DNA of 64,000 bases from Paracoccus caeni. GTDB lineage: Bacteria > Pseudomonadota > Alphaproteobacteria > Rhodobacterales > Rhodobacteraceae. Location: positions 62,001 to 126,000 of the forward strand of contig NZ_JAEPRQ010000005.1 of assembly GCF_016629665.1 (NCBI RefSeq), given 5' to 3'. Positions 28,663 through 37,353 of the stretch are shown here, one piece after another. Position 1 is the stretch's first letter. Each line of letters begins with the position of its first letter. The position numbers and the translations under genes are program-made. Under the pieces are notes generated by a model. That model was not told the DNA's origin. It worked only from the letters and a program-made list of their open reading frames with translations, and searched no databases.

Positions 28663-29516
28663 CGACACTGGCGATCACCGCGGCACCTTCCGGCAGGACC
28701 AAACGCGTCCTGCCGGGCTTTGGGCTGACCATGGGGTTGACGCTGACCTATGTGGGCATCGTCATCCTGCTGCCGGTCATCGCGCTGATGCTGAAAGGGG
28801 CCGAGATCGGTCCCGCCCGCTTCTGGGAGATCATCACCGCGCCCCGCGCTATGGCCGCCCTGCGGCTGACCGTCACGGCGGCGGTGATCGCCACCATTTT
28901 CAACGCGCTTTACGGCCTGCTGATGGCATGGGTGCTGGTCCGATATCGCTTCCCCGGTCGCCGGATACTGGATGCGATGATGGACATTCCCTTTGCCCTG
29001 CCGACTGCCGTGGCGGGGCTGTCGCTGACGGCGCTGTTTTCGGCGAATGGCTGGTATGGGCAATTGCTGGAGCCTGCCGGGATCAAGGTCGTCTATACGA
29101 TCTGGGGGGTGGCGATTGCCATGTGCTTCACCTCGATCCCCTTCGTGGTGCGCACGGTGCAGCCGATCCTTGAGGATCTGGACCCGCAGCTTGAGGAAGC
29201 CGCGCGGTCACTGGGCGCGACCCCGTTTACCATCTTTCGCAAAGTGGTCTTTCCGCAGATCCTGCCCGCTTTCCTGATCGGTACGACCATCGCCTTCGCG
29301 CGATCCTTGGGCGAGTTCGGCGCGGTGATCTTTATCGCCGGGAACCTGCCGATGAAGACCGAGATCGCCTCGCTTCTGGCGGTGATCCGGCTGGAAGAAT
29401 ACGATTATAACGGTGCCGCCGCCATCGCGCTGACGCTGATGCTGATCGCGCTGATCCTGTTGGCGCTGTCGAACGGTCTGCAATGGCAGATGAACCGCCG
29501 CAGGGGGCAGCCATGA
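28659..29516 (+). CDS. cysT: Sulfate ABC transporter permease subunit CysT
   Basis: 285-residue inner-membrane permease (CysU/CysT). Family marks: LPGFGLTMGLTLTYVGIVILLPV at the first span, RFPGRRILDAMMDIPFALPTAVAGL, and the EAA loop LEEAARSLGATPFTIFRKVVFPQILPA. Start and stop overlap both neighbours by four bases, so the whole cysA-sbp-cysT-cysW set is translationally coupled. Confidence 0.94.
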   Translation: MTTLAITAAPSGRTKRVLPGFGLTMGLTLTYVGIVILLPVIALMLKGAEIGPARFWEIITAPRAMAALRLTVTAAVIATIFNALYGLLMAWVLVRYRFPGRRILDAMMDIPFALPTAVAGLSLTALFSANGWYGQLLEPAGIKVVYTIWGVAIAMCFTSIPFVVRTVQPILEDLDPQLEEAARSLGATPFTIFRKVVFPQILPAFLIGTTIAFARSLGEFGAVIFIAGNLPMKTEIASLLAVIRLEEYDYNGAAAIALTLMLIALILLALSNGLQWQMNRRRGQP

Positions 29517-30355
29517 GAGCCGCCTCCACCCCCGGCGCTTTGGCCCCGCGTGAGGACCGGACGGCGCAATATGTGCTGATCGGGCTGGCCTTTCTGGGCA
29601 CGGCCTTCATCGTTGCGGTGCCTTTGGCCTATATCTTCTGGCGGGCGCTGTCTGACGGGGTCGCGGCCTTCGCGGCGAATATCATCGCCCCCGATACGCT
29701 GCACGCGATCTGGCTGACCAGTGTGGTCGCGCTGATTACCGTGCCCGTGAACATCGTCATCGGCCTGTCCGCCGCATGGCTGATCGCCCGCTTTACCTTC
29801 CCCGGTCGCAAGCTGCTGCTGACGATCATCGAACTGCCCTTCTCGATCTCGCCGATCATTGCCGGGGTTTGTTACCTGCTGCTTTACGGACGGCAGGGGC
29901 TGCTTGGCCCGACCCTGGGCGCGGCAGATATCCAGATCCTGTTCGCGCTGCCGGGGATCGTGCTGGTGACGCTGTTCGTCACCGCGCCCTTCGTCACCCG
30001 CGAGGTGTTGCCGCTGATGCAGGCGCAAGGGTCCGAGCAGGAACAGGCGGCGCTGACGCTTGGCGCGACGGGTTTCCAGATTTTCCGGCTGGTGACGCTG
30101 CCGAATATCCGCTGGGCCTTGCTTTACGGAGCGGTGCTGGCGACGGCGCGGGCGGTCGGGGAATTCGGCGCGGTCTCAGTCGTGTCAGGCTCGATCCGGG
30201 GGCAGACGAACACGCTGCCTTTGCAGATCGAGCTGCTGTTCAACGACCTGAACATCGTCGGCGCCTTTGCCGCCGCATCGACGCTGACCCTGATCGCGCT
30301 GATCGTGCTGATCGTGAAAACCGTGATCGAGGGGCGCGTCGGGCGCGAAGAGTGA
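29513..30355 (+). CDS. cysW: Sulfate ABC transporter permease subunit CysW
   Basis: 280-residue partner of CysT. Marks: FPGRKLLLTIIELPFSISPIIAGVCYLLLYG, FVTAPFVTREVLPLM and the loop EQAALTLGATGFQIFRLVTLPNI. I chose ATG 29513, which overlaps the cysT stop as ATGA and has GGGGG upstream. The frame remains open further upstream to 29483 but that would intrude into cysT. Confidence 0.94.
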   Translation: MRAASTPGALAPREDRTAQYVLIGLAFLGTAFIVAVPLAYIFWRALSDGVAAFAANIIAPDTLHAIWLTSVVALITVPVNIVIGLSAAWLIARFTFPGRKLLLTIIELPFSISPIIAGVCYLLLYGRQGLLGPTLGAADIQILFALPGIVLVTLFVTAPFVTREVLPLMQAQGSEQEQAALTLGATGFQIFRLVTLPNIRWALLYGAVLATARAVGEFGAVSVVSGSIRGQTNTLPLQIELLFNDLNIVGAFAAASTLTLIALIVLIVKTVIEGRVGREE

Positions 30356-30357
30356 CG

Positions 30358-30380
30358 GGCTGCGCCTAGCTTGCGCAGCC
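30358..30380. terminator. Hairpin between convergent cysW and the antiporter gene
   Basis: Perfect 8-bp stem GGCTGCGC / GCGCAGCC with a 7-base loop, three bases after the cysW stop. No T-run follows on either strand, so termination would be weak or aided by Rho; the convergent position supports a terminator role. Confidence 0.5.
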
Positions 30381-30410
30381 TCGCCCGCACCGTCGTCGCG
30401 CCATCCGGCC

Positions 30411-32264
30411 TCAGCCCCGCTCTGGCTTCGTCTTGTTGCCGATGATCAGAGAAACGCCCGCCGAAATCCCCTCTGCCACTTCCAGCGAGAAGCGTTCGGC
30501 GTCGCGGGCGCGGAAGCGTTCCATGACCTCGTCGGCATCGTCAGGATCGTCGCCCAGCCGGATCAACGCCTCGCGGCCCATCGAGAACGCGCTCTCGACG
30601 GTTTCGCGGATCTGGTAGTCGGCCCCTGCCTCGACCAGTTTCAGCGAATGTTCGCGGTCGAAGGCGCGGGCAAGGATCGGGGTCAGGGGGTATTCCTCCT
30701 TCACAAGTTCGACGATCCGCGTCACGGCTTTGGGGTCGTTGGCGGCGGCGATGATCAGGCGCGCATTACCCGCCCCCGCAGCGTGAAGGATGTCAGGACG
30801 GGTGCCGTCACCGTAGAAGACCTTGAAGCCGAAATTGCCCGCGTCGTGGATCATTTCGGCGTCGGTATCGATCAACGACAGGCTGTAGCCGCGATCCAGA
30901 AGCGGTTGGCTGACGATCTGGCCGAAACGTCCGAAGCCGATCAGAAGGACGCTGCCGTGAAGCTCTCGGACCTCTTCGACGCCGTCGAACTGCTGGATCG
31001 CTTTTGGGGCGAAGCGGTCGTGAAGGATCATCATGAACGGGGTCAGCACCATCGAGCAAATGATGATCGCGGTCAGGTTGGCGTTCCAGATCGGGGTGAG
31101 AATGCCGAATTGGGTGGCCGAGGCGTAGAGGACGAAGGCGAACTCGCCGCCTTGGGCCATCATCACCGCGCGCTCCAGCGCCTCGCTGCGCGATGCCTTG
31201 AGCAGCCGCCCGACGATATAGATCACCAGCGTCTTCAGGATCATGTAGGTCGGCACGCTGATCGCGATGACCACCCAGTTCTCGGCGATGACCTTGAGGT
31301 CCAGCGCCATGCCGACGCCCATGAAGAAGAGGCCCAGCAGCAGGCCGCGGAACGGCTCGATCTCGGCTTCAAGCTGGTGGCGGAAGCTGGATTCCGACAG
31401 CAGGACACCGGCGAGGAAGGCGCCCATCGCCATCGACAGCCCGCCCTCCTGCAACAGCACCGCTGCGCCAAGGACGACCAGAAGCGCCGCCGCCGTCATC
31501 ACCTCACGCGCGCCGAATCGGGCCAGCAGGCGGAACATCGGATCAAGCAGGTAGCGCCCGGCAAGGACCAGCACCGCGATCGAGGCAAGGCCGATGGCGA
31601 TGCCGGTGAGGCGGTCGGACATGGTTGCCTCTTCTGCGCCCGGCGCGAGGAAAGCGACCAGTGCCAGCAGCGGCACGATGGCCAGATCCTCGAACAGCAG
31701 GATCGAAACGATACGGCGGCCCTTGGGTTGGGACATCTCGCCCCGCTCGTCCAACATCTGCATGACGACCGCGGTTGAGGTCATCACGAAGCCCGCACCG
31801 GCGACGAAGCTGGCGGCCCAAGGGTAGCCAAGAATGACGCCGACCCAGACCAGCACCGCGATGGCGCCGCCGACCTGAAGAAGCCCGAGGCCGAAGATCT
31901 CTCCCCGCATCGACCAGAGGCGCGAAGGCTGCATCTCAAGGCCGATGATGAAGAGGAACAGCACAACGCCCAGTTCGGCGACATGGATGATGGATTGCGG
32001 ATCGTCGAATATGGCAAGCACCGAAGGTCCGACCAGCAGCCCAGCTGCCAGATAACCAAGGATCGAGCCAAGGCCCAATCGTCGGAACAGGGGCACCGCA
32101 ATCACGGCAGCGGCCAGAAGCACCACCACGGCTGTCAGATTCATCCCGCCATGCGCGACGGCACTTTCCGCCGCATGGGCGGCCTCGGTCACTTCCCCTG
32201 CCACGAAATACGTCCCCTGTTCTTGCGTTGTCCTGTTGTCTCGCGATGCGGCAAGCATTGGCAT
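30411..32264 (-). CDS. CPA2 monovalent cation:proton antiporter (KefB/KefC-like) with RCK domain
   Basis: 617-residue membrane protein. About residues 40-430 form the Na/H-exchanger domain with twelve or more spans (LGSILGYLAAGLLVGPS, LFLFIIGLEMQPSRLW, FALSxQMLDERGE-type region). Residues about 460-580 are a TrkA-N/RCK nucleotide-binding domain: VLLIGFGRFGQIVSQPLL and YGDGTRPDILHAAGA. Likely potassium or sodium efflux under electrophile or pH stress. The start may be ATG 32144 (MNLTAVVVLLAAAV) instead; the first 40 residues are weakly conserved in appearance. Confidence 0.9.
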   Translation of the reverse strand: MPMLAASRDNRTTQEQGTYFVAGEVTEAAHAAESAVAHGGMNLTAVVVLLAAAVIAVPLFRRLGLGSILGYLAAGLLVGPSVLAIFDDPQSIIHVAELGVVLFLFIIGLEMQPSRLWSMRGEIFGLGLLQVGGAIAVLVWVGVILGYPWAASFVAGAGFVMTSTAVVMQMLDERGEMSQPKGRRIVSILLFEDLAIVPLLALVAFLAPGAEEATMSDRLTGIAIGLASIAVLVLAGRYLLDPMFRLLARFGAREVMTAAALLVVLGAAVLLQEGGLSMAMGAFLAGVLLSESSFRHQLEAEIEPFRGLLLGLFFMGVGMALDLKVIAENWVVIAISVPTYMILKTLVIYIVGRLLKASRSEALERAVMMAQGGEFAFVLYASATQFGILTPIWNANLTAIIICSMVLTPFMMILHDRFAPKAIQQFDGVEEVRELHGSVLLIGFGRFGQIVSQPLLDRGYSLSLIDTDAEMIHDAGNFGFKVFYGDGTRPDILHAAGAGNARLIIAAANDPKAVTRIVELVKEEYPLTPILARAFDREHSLKLVEAGADYQIRETVESAFSMGREALIRLGDDPDDADEVMERFRARDAERFSLEVAEGISAGVSLIIGNKTKPERG

Positions 32265-32542
32265 CGCAGAGCTTATGGTCGATTTGTGACCGTATTCTGG
32301 CGGGGGATCAATGATCTTTGAAGCAGGGGTAGGGATGGTGCCGGGTTTGGGTGGGTGAGCGGCTGTGATATGTCTTCGATGCGGGTTTTTCTGCTTATGC
32401 TGCAGGTGTTTGCGTCAATGGGCCTTGGCTATATTCAGCTATGCTCGCTGTGTGATGTTCAGCGCTTTGCCTGAGCGGGCATGTTTTTTGGTTTTCCCTC
32501 TTGCAACCCCCCGAAGGTGGCGCTAGATCACCGCCCTACGAC

Positions 32543-32619
32543 GGACCCGTAGCTCAGCTGGATAGAGCACCAGACTACGAATCTGGGGGTCGGGCGTTCG
32601 AATCGCTCCGGGTCCGCCA
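32543..32619 (+). tRNA. tRNA-Arg (anticodon ACG)
   Basis: A 77-base cloverleaf with encoded CCA: acceptor stem GGACCCG / CGGGTCC, D-arm GCTCAGCTGGATAGAGC, anticodon arm CCAGA-CTACGAA-TCTGG with anticodon ACG (read as inosine-CG), T-arm with TTCGAAT. Its 3' half is the left attachment site of the prophage that follows and was probably rebuilt on integration. Confidence 0.97.
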
Positions 32620-32620
32620 T
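32571..32620 (+). repeat. attL: prophage attachment core in tRNA-Arg
   Basis: 50 bases from the anticodon arm to one base past CCA, identical without gap to 47466-47515. Flanks differ at once on both sides. This is the signature of site-specific integration into a tRNA 3' end by a tyrosine recombinase, whose gene lies 76 bases to the right. Confidence 0.95.
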
Positions 32621-32655
32621 ATTTTCCAGATACTTAGACAAGTGCCCTGCGGGGC

Positions 32656-32701
32656 GGTTGAGACACGGTTGAATTGCCAGTTGATTCATCTGTTCTCAAC
32701 C
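32656..32701. repeat. Candidate integrase arm-type sites
   Basis: GGTTGAGA at 32656-32663, GGTTGA again at 32667-32672, and the inverted copy TCTCAACC at 32694-32701 lie between attL and the integrase stop, where arm-type binding sites are expected. Binding is inference. Confidence 0.3.
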
Positions 32702-33889
32702 AGTTCTCGTGCGGAGCTGAATCACCTTGTTCACCGACGTACTGCGCTCGCGGATATAGCGATCTGTGGTCGAGGCCTGAGCATGGTTTGCCTGATGCTG
32801 CAGTTCGATGTGGGACGCGCCGGCGCGCTTGGCGTGGTTGATCGCGCCCGCTCGTGTATCCATGCACCAGATATGGTTGGGAACCTTCGCCGACTTCCGG
32901 TAGCGGGCGAACAGCGTTGCCCATCTGCGCTTTGAATACGGGACACCGTTCCGCTGCACGATCACCGGTCCGACGCGGTTTTCATTGGAGATATCGGCCA
33001 GCCGCCTGCGAAGATCGGGCACCAGCATAAGGTCGTAGACCAGTTCGTCGGGAAGCACCTCTTCGGTCTTCGACGGTGTCTTGCGTAAGACGGTAAGGTC
33101 GCGATCGATCATGTCCCACGTCAAACCATCGGCCCAATACTTGCCGTTCTTCCTGATGCCGCTCGCATCCCCGGCCAGCCACTGGCCGCGCACATCGACA
33201 GCCCGGAGGGTCAGCCACCACTGAAGTGACAAGCCGAGGGCGAACATGTGATCCTTCGCATCATCAGCGGCCTTTATGATCGCTGCGATCTGCGCCTCGG
33301 TCGGCGAGATTGCCCTGGCGCGAACGCCCTTCACGCGGATTTTGCGCACCACGTCCTCAGCTGCCTTTGCGCCCTCGAAATGGGTGGATACGCCATAGCT
33401 GATCAGGATGCGAAGCGCTGTGAACTGGCGCTTCTGGTAGGCTGCTGATCGACCGTTGGTCGCCATGGCGCGCTGCCAGCCCTTGATTTCGGGCAGCGTG
33501 CCGTCGCGGACCAAGGCAGTGCCGATTGCCTCTTCCCATCGTGTCATATTGCGCCGGTATTCGGCCTTGGTATTTTCCTTCAGGTCCTGAAATGGGCTGA
33601 AATCGTCGGTAAGATAGGCCGCGATTAGGTGTTTCCATGATCCTGGCTCAATCTTGGGTTCGGCACTATCGAACCACCGCAGCATTTCTCGCGTGTATTC
33701 TCGCGCCAGCTGCGCGCGCATCGCGTCGTTGCCATCGCCGATACGACCGGGAAGCCGCCTCGGGATTTTCGGAAAGCCCGCGTCCACGAATTTCTTGGTC
33801 GGCTTCCAGTATAGCCAGTCCTTTGTTCTGGCGGTGTTTGGGGCATACAGCGGATCGCTGCCGTCCCAGAGGGCAGGGCGATAGTCCAT
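32696..33889 (-). CDS. Tyrosine-type site-specific integrase
   Basis: 397-residue recombinase that would insert and excise the element at tRNA-Arg. The N-terminal arm and SAM-like core-binding domain occupy about residues 1-180; the catalytic domain follows, with first Arg in LQWWLTLRAVDVRGQW, CMDTRAGAINHAKRAGASH in place of the usual HxxR box, a histidine in QANHAQASTTDRY and the nucleophile Tyr in DRYIRER. The first box histidine reads Met; this variant seems shared by some Rhodobacterales integrases. The C-terminus faces attL. Confidence 0.93.
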   Translation of the reverse strand: MDYRPALWDGSDPLYAPNTARTKDWLYWKPTKKFVDAGFPKIPRRLPGRIGDGNDAMRAQLAREYTREMLRWFDSAEPKIEPGSWKHLIAAYLTDDFSPFQDLKENTKAEYRRNMTRWEEAIGTALVRDGTLPEIKGWQRAMATNGRSAAYQKRQFTALRILISYGVSTHFEGAKAAEDVVRKIRVKGVRARAISPTEAQIAAIIKAADDAKDHMFALGLSLQWWLTLRAVDVRGQWLAGDASGIRKNGKYWADGLTWDMIDRDLTVLRKTPSKTEEVLPDELVYDLMLVPDLRRRLADISNENRVGPVIVQRNGVPYSKRRWATLFARYRKSAKVPNHIWCMDTRAGAINHAKRAGASHIELQHQANHAQASTTDRYIRERSTSVNKVIQLRTRTG

Positions 33890-33900
33890 CGCGTTTCCTC

Positions 33901-34176
33901 CTAGAGCTTGGCGAGATTGACCCCGCCGATTCTGTCAGGGAAATCCTGACGACCGGCAGGGTCGGCAACGCGCCGCCTCTTGGCAAGCCAAGCATCGACA
34001 TCAGCCTTGAGCGTGTAGCCCGTCAGGCGGTCGCGGGGCGGAAAGCCTTCTGCCTCCAACCGCGGCCGTTCGCGCTTCAGCCAGTCGTGGGATCGACCAA
34101 ACCGCGCGGCGACCCAGTGCTCCGAGCCGTAGGCGGCTACAGCGTCAAAGGTTCTATCTTTCGCGGGCATCCCCAT
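33901..34176 (-). CDS. Excisionase/AlpA-like small DNA-binding protein
   Basis: 91 residues. The pattern HWVAARFGRSHDWLKRERPRLEAEGFP followed by DRLTGYTLKADVDAWLAKRR matches the winged-helix layout of phage excisionases and AlpA regulators, as does the position 11 bases upstream of int. ATG 34176 (GGGGGG eight bases upstream) overlaps the stop of the preceding gene. Function inferred; it might instead repress early genes. Confidence 0.65.
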   Translation of the reverse strand: MGMPAKDRTFDAVAAYGSEHWVAARFGRSHDWLKRERPRLEAEGFPPRDRLTGYTLKADVDAWLAKRRRVADPAGRQDFPDRIGGVNLAKL

Positions 34177-34439
34177 CACAAAAGCCCCCCTTGGTTATTT
34201 GCATCAGCCATCGGCTGGTTCAGTCCGGCTTGATCCATCCACTCGCCAAACGCCCCCGCGAGCGCGCCTTGCGCTGCCTCGACAGACTTCGCCTCGCCGC
34301 GCTGTTCAGTGACGTAACACCACCACGTCGCCCGGCCGTCCCCGAGGGGATAGACAGCACCGATCCTCGCGGCTCTGCTGAGGGCGTGGATCCGTCCCGT
34401 CGGCGGCTCAGGCTGGTCGAAGGCCAGGCGCGGAATCAT
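34176..34439 (-). CDS. Hypothetical phage protein
   Basis: 87 residues, not recognised. Sequence such as ARIGAVYPLGDGRATWWCYVT and EAAQGALAGAFGEWMDQAGL looks like a genuine small globular protein. Overlaps both the methyltransferase stop (ATGA at 34436-34439) and the excisionase-like start, so it belongs to the leftward early operon. Confidence 0.65.
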   Translation of the reverse strand: MIPRLAFDQPEPPTGRIHALSRAARIGAVYPLGDGRATWWCYVTEQRGEAKSVEAAQGALAGAFGEWMDQAGLNQPMADANNQGGLL

Positions 34440-35038
34440 GACGCGGCCTCGAATTTATCAGTCTGGTTGCCCCAGACGTCGCGGCCTTCCCACGGCTCGC
34501 GCGCGAACAGCTCGCATCCCCAGATGTCGGGCAGCAGCTTGTCGATCATCTGCCGCATCTCGGGCGGCTTGCGGCTGTGCTCGCGGCGGATACCTTCGAT
34601 CGCATCAGGGATCGCCTCAGGCGCGACGATCAGGTTGCGCTGGCCCTTGTCCCTGATTTTGGGCTGGCCGATCTTACCGACGATGAACGGCTCGGTTGCA
34701 GAACGTAGGCAATAGCCGGTGCCCATGTTCACGTTCCAGTGCCGCGTCCGCTTGGTCCAACTGCCGCCGGTCACATATTTGAAGCCCCACTCCTTCATGA
34801 CTTCCAGCGCTGCCGGCAGATGCGGCCACGTCGACCACATGAACAGCAGGCAGTCTGGACCGGCCAGATGGGCCACAGGCAGTGCAGCGATCGCCTCGGT
34901 CGGCATGGTGGCATATTGCGCTTCTGGCGATTTCGCATAGCCCGCCTCGGAACGCATCTCATAGGCCCACGGTGGGTCCGCGAGGATCGCGCCGTATTTC
35001 ATCTGGGTGAGGTTGGTGAAGGGCCAATCGGTCTTCAT
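34436..35038 (-). CDS. MT-A70 family DNA N6-adenine methyltransferase
   Basis: 200 residues. ILADPPWAYEMRS carries the catalytic DPPW; the SAM-binding parts include LLFMWSTWPHLPAALEVMKEWGF and the C-terminal GCELFAREPWEGRDVWGNQTD. Phage copies are thought to modify adenine and shield phage DNA from host restriction. I start at ATG 35036-35038 (GAGG upstream) instead of the frame opening at 35107, which has no domain content. Confidence 0.9.
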   Translation of the reverse strand: MKTDWPFTNLTQMKYGAILADPPWAYEMRSEAGYAKSPEAQYATMPTEAIAALPVAHLAGPDCLLFMWSTWPHLPAALEVMKEWGFKYVTGGSWTKRTRHWNVNMGTGYCLRSATEPFIVGKIGQPKIRDKGQRNLIVAPEAIPDAIEGIRREHSRKPPEMRQMIDKLLPDIWGCELFAREPWEGRDVWGNQTDKFEAAS

Positions 35039-35106
35039 GCTGTACCTCGGCCCCTTGCGGAGGTGATGGGCTTGCCTTTCTGCTGCCGAATGTCCACATA
35101 GCGCCA

Positions 35107-35373
35107 ATGATAGAAATTAATTGGGGCAAACCCCTGCACTACGTTGTCGCCGAAACAGGTGACGTTCAGAAATTCTCCACAATCGAACAAGCACGCTACT
35201 GGCTTCGGAAAAAATGGCCTGTGATGGATGCTGCTCGAGACGATGCTTTGATCAAGATCGACGCCACCATGGAGTGCCTTGCGCCCGTTGGTGCCGCGCG
35301 ACAGGCCTTCTCGGCTGCCGCACGCTCTGCCGGTTTTCGACCGGCGGATCCTGTCCAACGGCTGGACTCGTGA
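35107..35373 (+). CDS. DUF982-like small protein
   Basis: 88 residues. The run KFSTIEQARYWLRKKWP, then ATMECLAPVGAARQAFSAAARSAGF fits the small DUF982 family common in rhizobia and Rhodobacterales; function unknown. Divergent from the methyltransferase operon. No strong Shine-Dalgarno sequence is visible before ATG 35107. Confidence 0.6.
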   Translation: MIEINWGKPLHYVVAETGDVQKFSTIEQARYWLRKKWPVMDAARDDALIKIDATMECLAPVGAARQAFSAAARSAGFRPADPVQRLDS

Positions 35374-35634
35374 GTGATCGCGCCTATATTCCACCGCATG
35401 TGGACATCTATTAAGACGATTGTCGACGGCACCGCAGTCCCAAATGATTGGACCGTTTGCCGCGACGGCGTCCCGGTTGGACGAGCATATTTCTCCAAGC
35501 AAAACCCTGGTGTTGGTTCGTGGTTCTGGGAGGTCTGGAAGAATCCGGGCTTCTCTGGACAAGCATGGACCGAAGAGGCTGCCATGAGTGCTGTGCGGGA
35601 ACACGCATCGCGTGATGAAGCTGAGCCAGCCTGA
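35374..35634 (+). CDS. Hypothetical protein
   Basis: Up to 86 residues, unrecognised. GTG 35374 directly follows the TGA of the DUF982-like gene, which suggests coupling; ATG 35398 (MWTSIKTIVDGTAV) is the alternative start. Segment RDGVPVGRAYFSKQNPGVGSWFWEVWKNPG looks protein-like. Confidence 0.5.
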   Translation: MIAPIFHRMWTSIKTIVDGTAVPNDWTVCRDGVPVGRAYFSKQNPGVGSWFWEVWKNPGFSGQAWTEEAAMSAVREHASRDEAEPA

Positions 35635-35666
35635 CATGAAATGAGTGCTGCGGGAGGCTTTCATCC

Positions 35667-35882
35667 CTAGGTCCCCCGCCGCTTCCGAAGAATCCGGCCC
35701 AACTCGAGCCGCGTCACCTCGACCGCTCCGGCGGCGACCGCGAGGCGGCGCTTTGACATTGCGATGTCGAAATGCTCGTGATGCGTGCCCGCGTGCTGAA
35801 GCCACTTCCTCTGCACGCCGATGCGGTCGGCCATCTGCAACAGCTCATCGGAGCTATCGGCGATCATGTGGCACATTTTCAT
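35667..35882 (-). CDS. DUF4031-like protein, probably 5'-truncated
   Basis: 71 residues reading KMCHMIADSSDELLQMADRIGVQRKWLQ ... HHEHFDIAMSKRRLAVAAGAVEVT, the core of DUF4031 phage proteins. Homologues usually begin with a short beta strand before this; upstream in frame, residues CLGFDGHPDLCAIPDDFGR are reached and then TAG at 35943-35945, with no start codon and no Shine-Dalgarno site. It therefore looks cut at its 5' end at the deletion junction with the next gene. Confidence 0.6.
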   Translation of the reverse strand: MKMCHMIADSSDELLQMADRIGVQRKWLQHAGTHHEHFDIAMSKRRLAVAAGAVEVTRLELGRILRKRRGT

Positions 35883-36566
35883 GCGGCCGAAATCGTCTGG
35901 GATCGCGCAGAGGTCTGGGTGGCCGTCGAAGCCGAGGCAACGCTAGAGATTGGTGTTGCGGGTTCGCGCACTTCCTTCAGTCCCGCCACCGGATCGGTTC
36001 AGAAGCTGACCTATGCTGCACCGGGGGCCGCAGAGCAGGTGTTGGAGCTTGCCCGCGTTACCGGGCCGGTGCGGATTATCGGTTGGCATTGCTATGACAG
36101 CACGTCGCCCGGTCTCGACGTGCTGAACTGCGGTCGCACCTCGTGGCGTACAGACCAATATGCCGATCAATCGGCATATCACAGCCCGCTATCGGCGCTG
36201 CCATCCTTGGACGCGGATCTTTGGTTGGTGCAGTTGGGGCTGAACGATTTCAACCAGAACCGATCTCCGTCTGACTATCAGGCGTCGCTCACTGCAATCG
36301 TGGACCGCGCCGCCGCGATCGGAGTGCCGGTCGTCTTGATCGTGTCCATGTCGCCCGGTGTATCGCGGGATCATCCGTGGCAGGCCTATGCCGATGTCAT
36401 CCGCAGCCTCGGGGCCGAGCGCAACCTTCCCGTGCTTGATGTCGGCGTGAGGTTCGGCCCCTTCGTGGAGGGCGCAGCCAGTGGGTTCATCGCCGATACT
36501 TTGCATCCCAACGCCTACGGCTACGCGGAGACCGCGCGGCTGATCTACAACCTTCTGAATTTGTGA
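35772..36566 (+). CDS. SGNH/GDSL-type hydrolase domain, 5'-truncated phage tail-associated protein
   Basis: 264-codon frame. Residues from about 40 onward (TLEIGVAGSRTSFSPATGSVQ, DADLWLVQLGLNDFNQN, ADTLHPNAYGYAETARLIY) hold blocks III (GLND) and V (DTLHP) of SGNH hydrolases, but block I with the nucleophile GDS is missing. The first 40 codons run antisense through the DUF4031-like gene and look like chance frame. Inference: the true N-terminus was lost in a deletion near 35890. Phage relatives sit on tail fibres and act on surface glycans. Confidence 0.65.
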   Translation: MLVMRARVLKPLPLHADAVGHLQQLIGAIGDHVAHFHAAEIVWDRAEVWVAVEAEATLEIGVAGSRTSFSPATGSVQKLTYAAPGAAEQVLELARVTGPVRIIGWHCYDSTSPGLDVLNCGRTSWRTDQYADQSAYHSPLSALPSLDADLWLVQLGLNDFNQNRSPSDYQASLTAIVDRAAAIGVPVVLIVSMSPGVSRDHPWQAYADVIRSLGAERNLPVLDVGVRFGPFVEGAASGFIADTLHPNAYGYAETARLIYNLLNL

Positions 36567-36573
36567 GACAGCT

Positions 36574-37257
36574 ATGGATCTGATCATTCAGGCCGATGCG
36601 CGTAACAGCGCGGGCTTTTCGATGCCATTCGCGGGCTTCGAGTATCTGAACTTCTTCACCGCAGGGCAGATGGGAAGAAACCTTGTTTCTGGGTCAGTGC
36701 TGCCGAGCATCGTCGGCGCGCCGGTGCAGAGCCAAGGCTATATCAGTTGCACCGGGCAAGTGAACTTCGTGGATACCGGGATTTTGGAAACGGGCCCAGC
36801 GATGACGTTGGTTGTGGTCAGCCGCCTTGCGGGTGGCCAGAATAGCATGTTCCTCGGCAACTATAGCGGGTCCAGTCCGGGCAATCCGGGATTAAGCCTC
36901 TACGGTGTCGCCAGTGGAAATTATGTCAAGGGCGGCGCTGCCGGCACAGCCATCGTCGGCCCGACGATTTCAGGCGCCGCTGATGGGTGGGCGTGTCGTG
37001 CACTGCTCGTCAATAATGCCTTCGTCAGAGTGGATGATTTGACAAACGGAACGACCGACAACTTACCGATTCCGGGTGGCGCGCGAGTCATGAACACGCA
37101 CGCCAGCCTGAAGATCGGAAGCTCTCATACCTCATTCCCCGGTCAGTGCGACATTGCGGCGGCGGCAATTGTTCGGCGGCGAATCTCGGACGCAGAACTC
37201 GCTACGCTCTATCAGCGGATGAAGGTCAGCGCCGGAATGGACGGCATTTCCATCTAA
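36574..37257 (+). CDS. LamG/concanavalin-like phage structural protein
   Basis: 227 residues, beta-rich. GYISCTGQVNFVDTGILETGPAMTLVVVSRL, GNYSGSSPGNPGLSLYGV and the closing AAIVRRRISDAELATLYQRMK follow the LamG-like layout used by phage tail-tip or receptor-binding proteins. It lies seven bases after the SGNH gene. No catalytic motif. Call rests on pattern recognition alone. Confidence 0.65.
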   Translation: MDLIIQADARNSAGFSMPFAGFEYLNFFTAGQMGRNLVSGSVLPSIVGAPVQSQGYISCTGQVNFVDTGILETGPAMTLVVVSRLAGGQNSMFLGNYSGSSPGNPGLSLYGVASGNYVKGGAAGTAIVGPTISGAADGWACRALLVNNAFVRVDDLTNGTTDNLPIPGGARVMNTHASLKIGSSHTSFPGQCDIAAAAIVRRRISDAELATLYQRMKVSAGMDGISI

Positions 37258-37353
37258 TCGCGGCCGGCCGCCAAATAAACCCACCCGTCTCGTGCGGGCA
37301 TCCTTATGCGCAGCGGAGGCGGCGCCACCGAAACACTAACCACCGGGGGCAGA

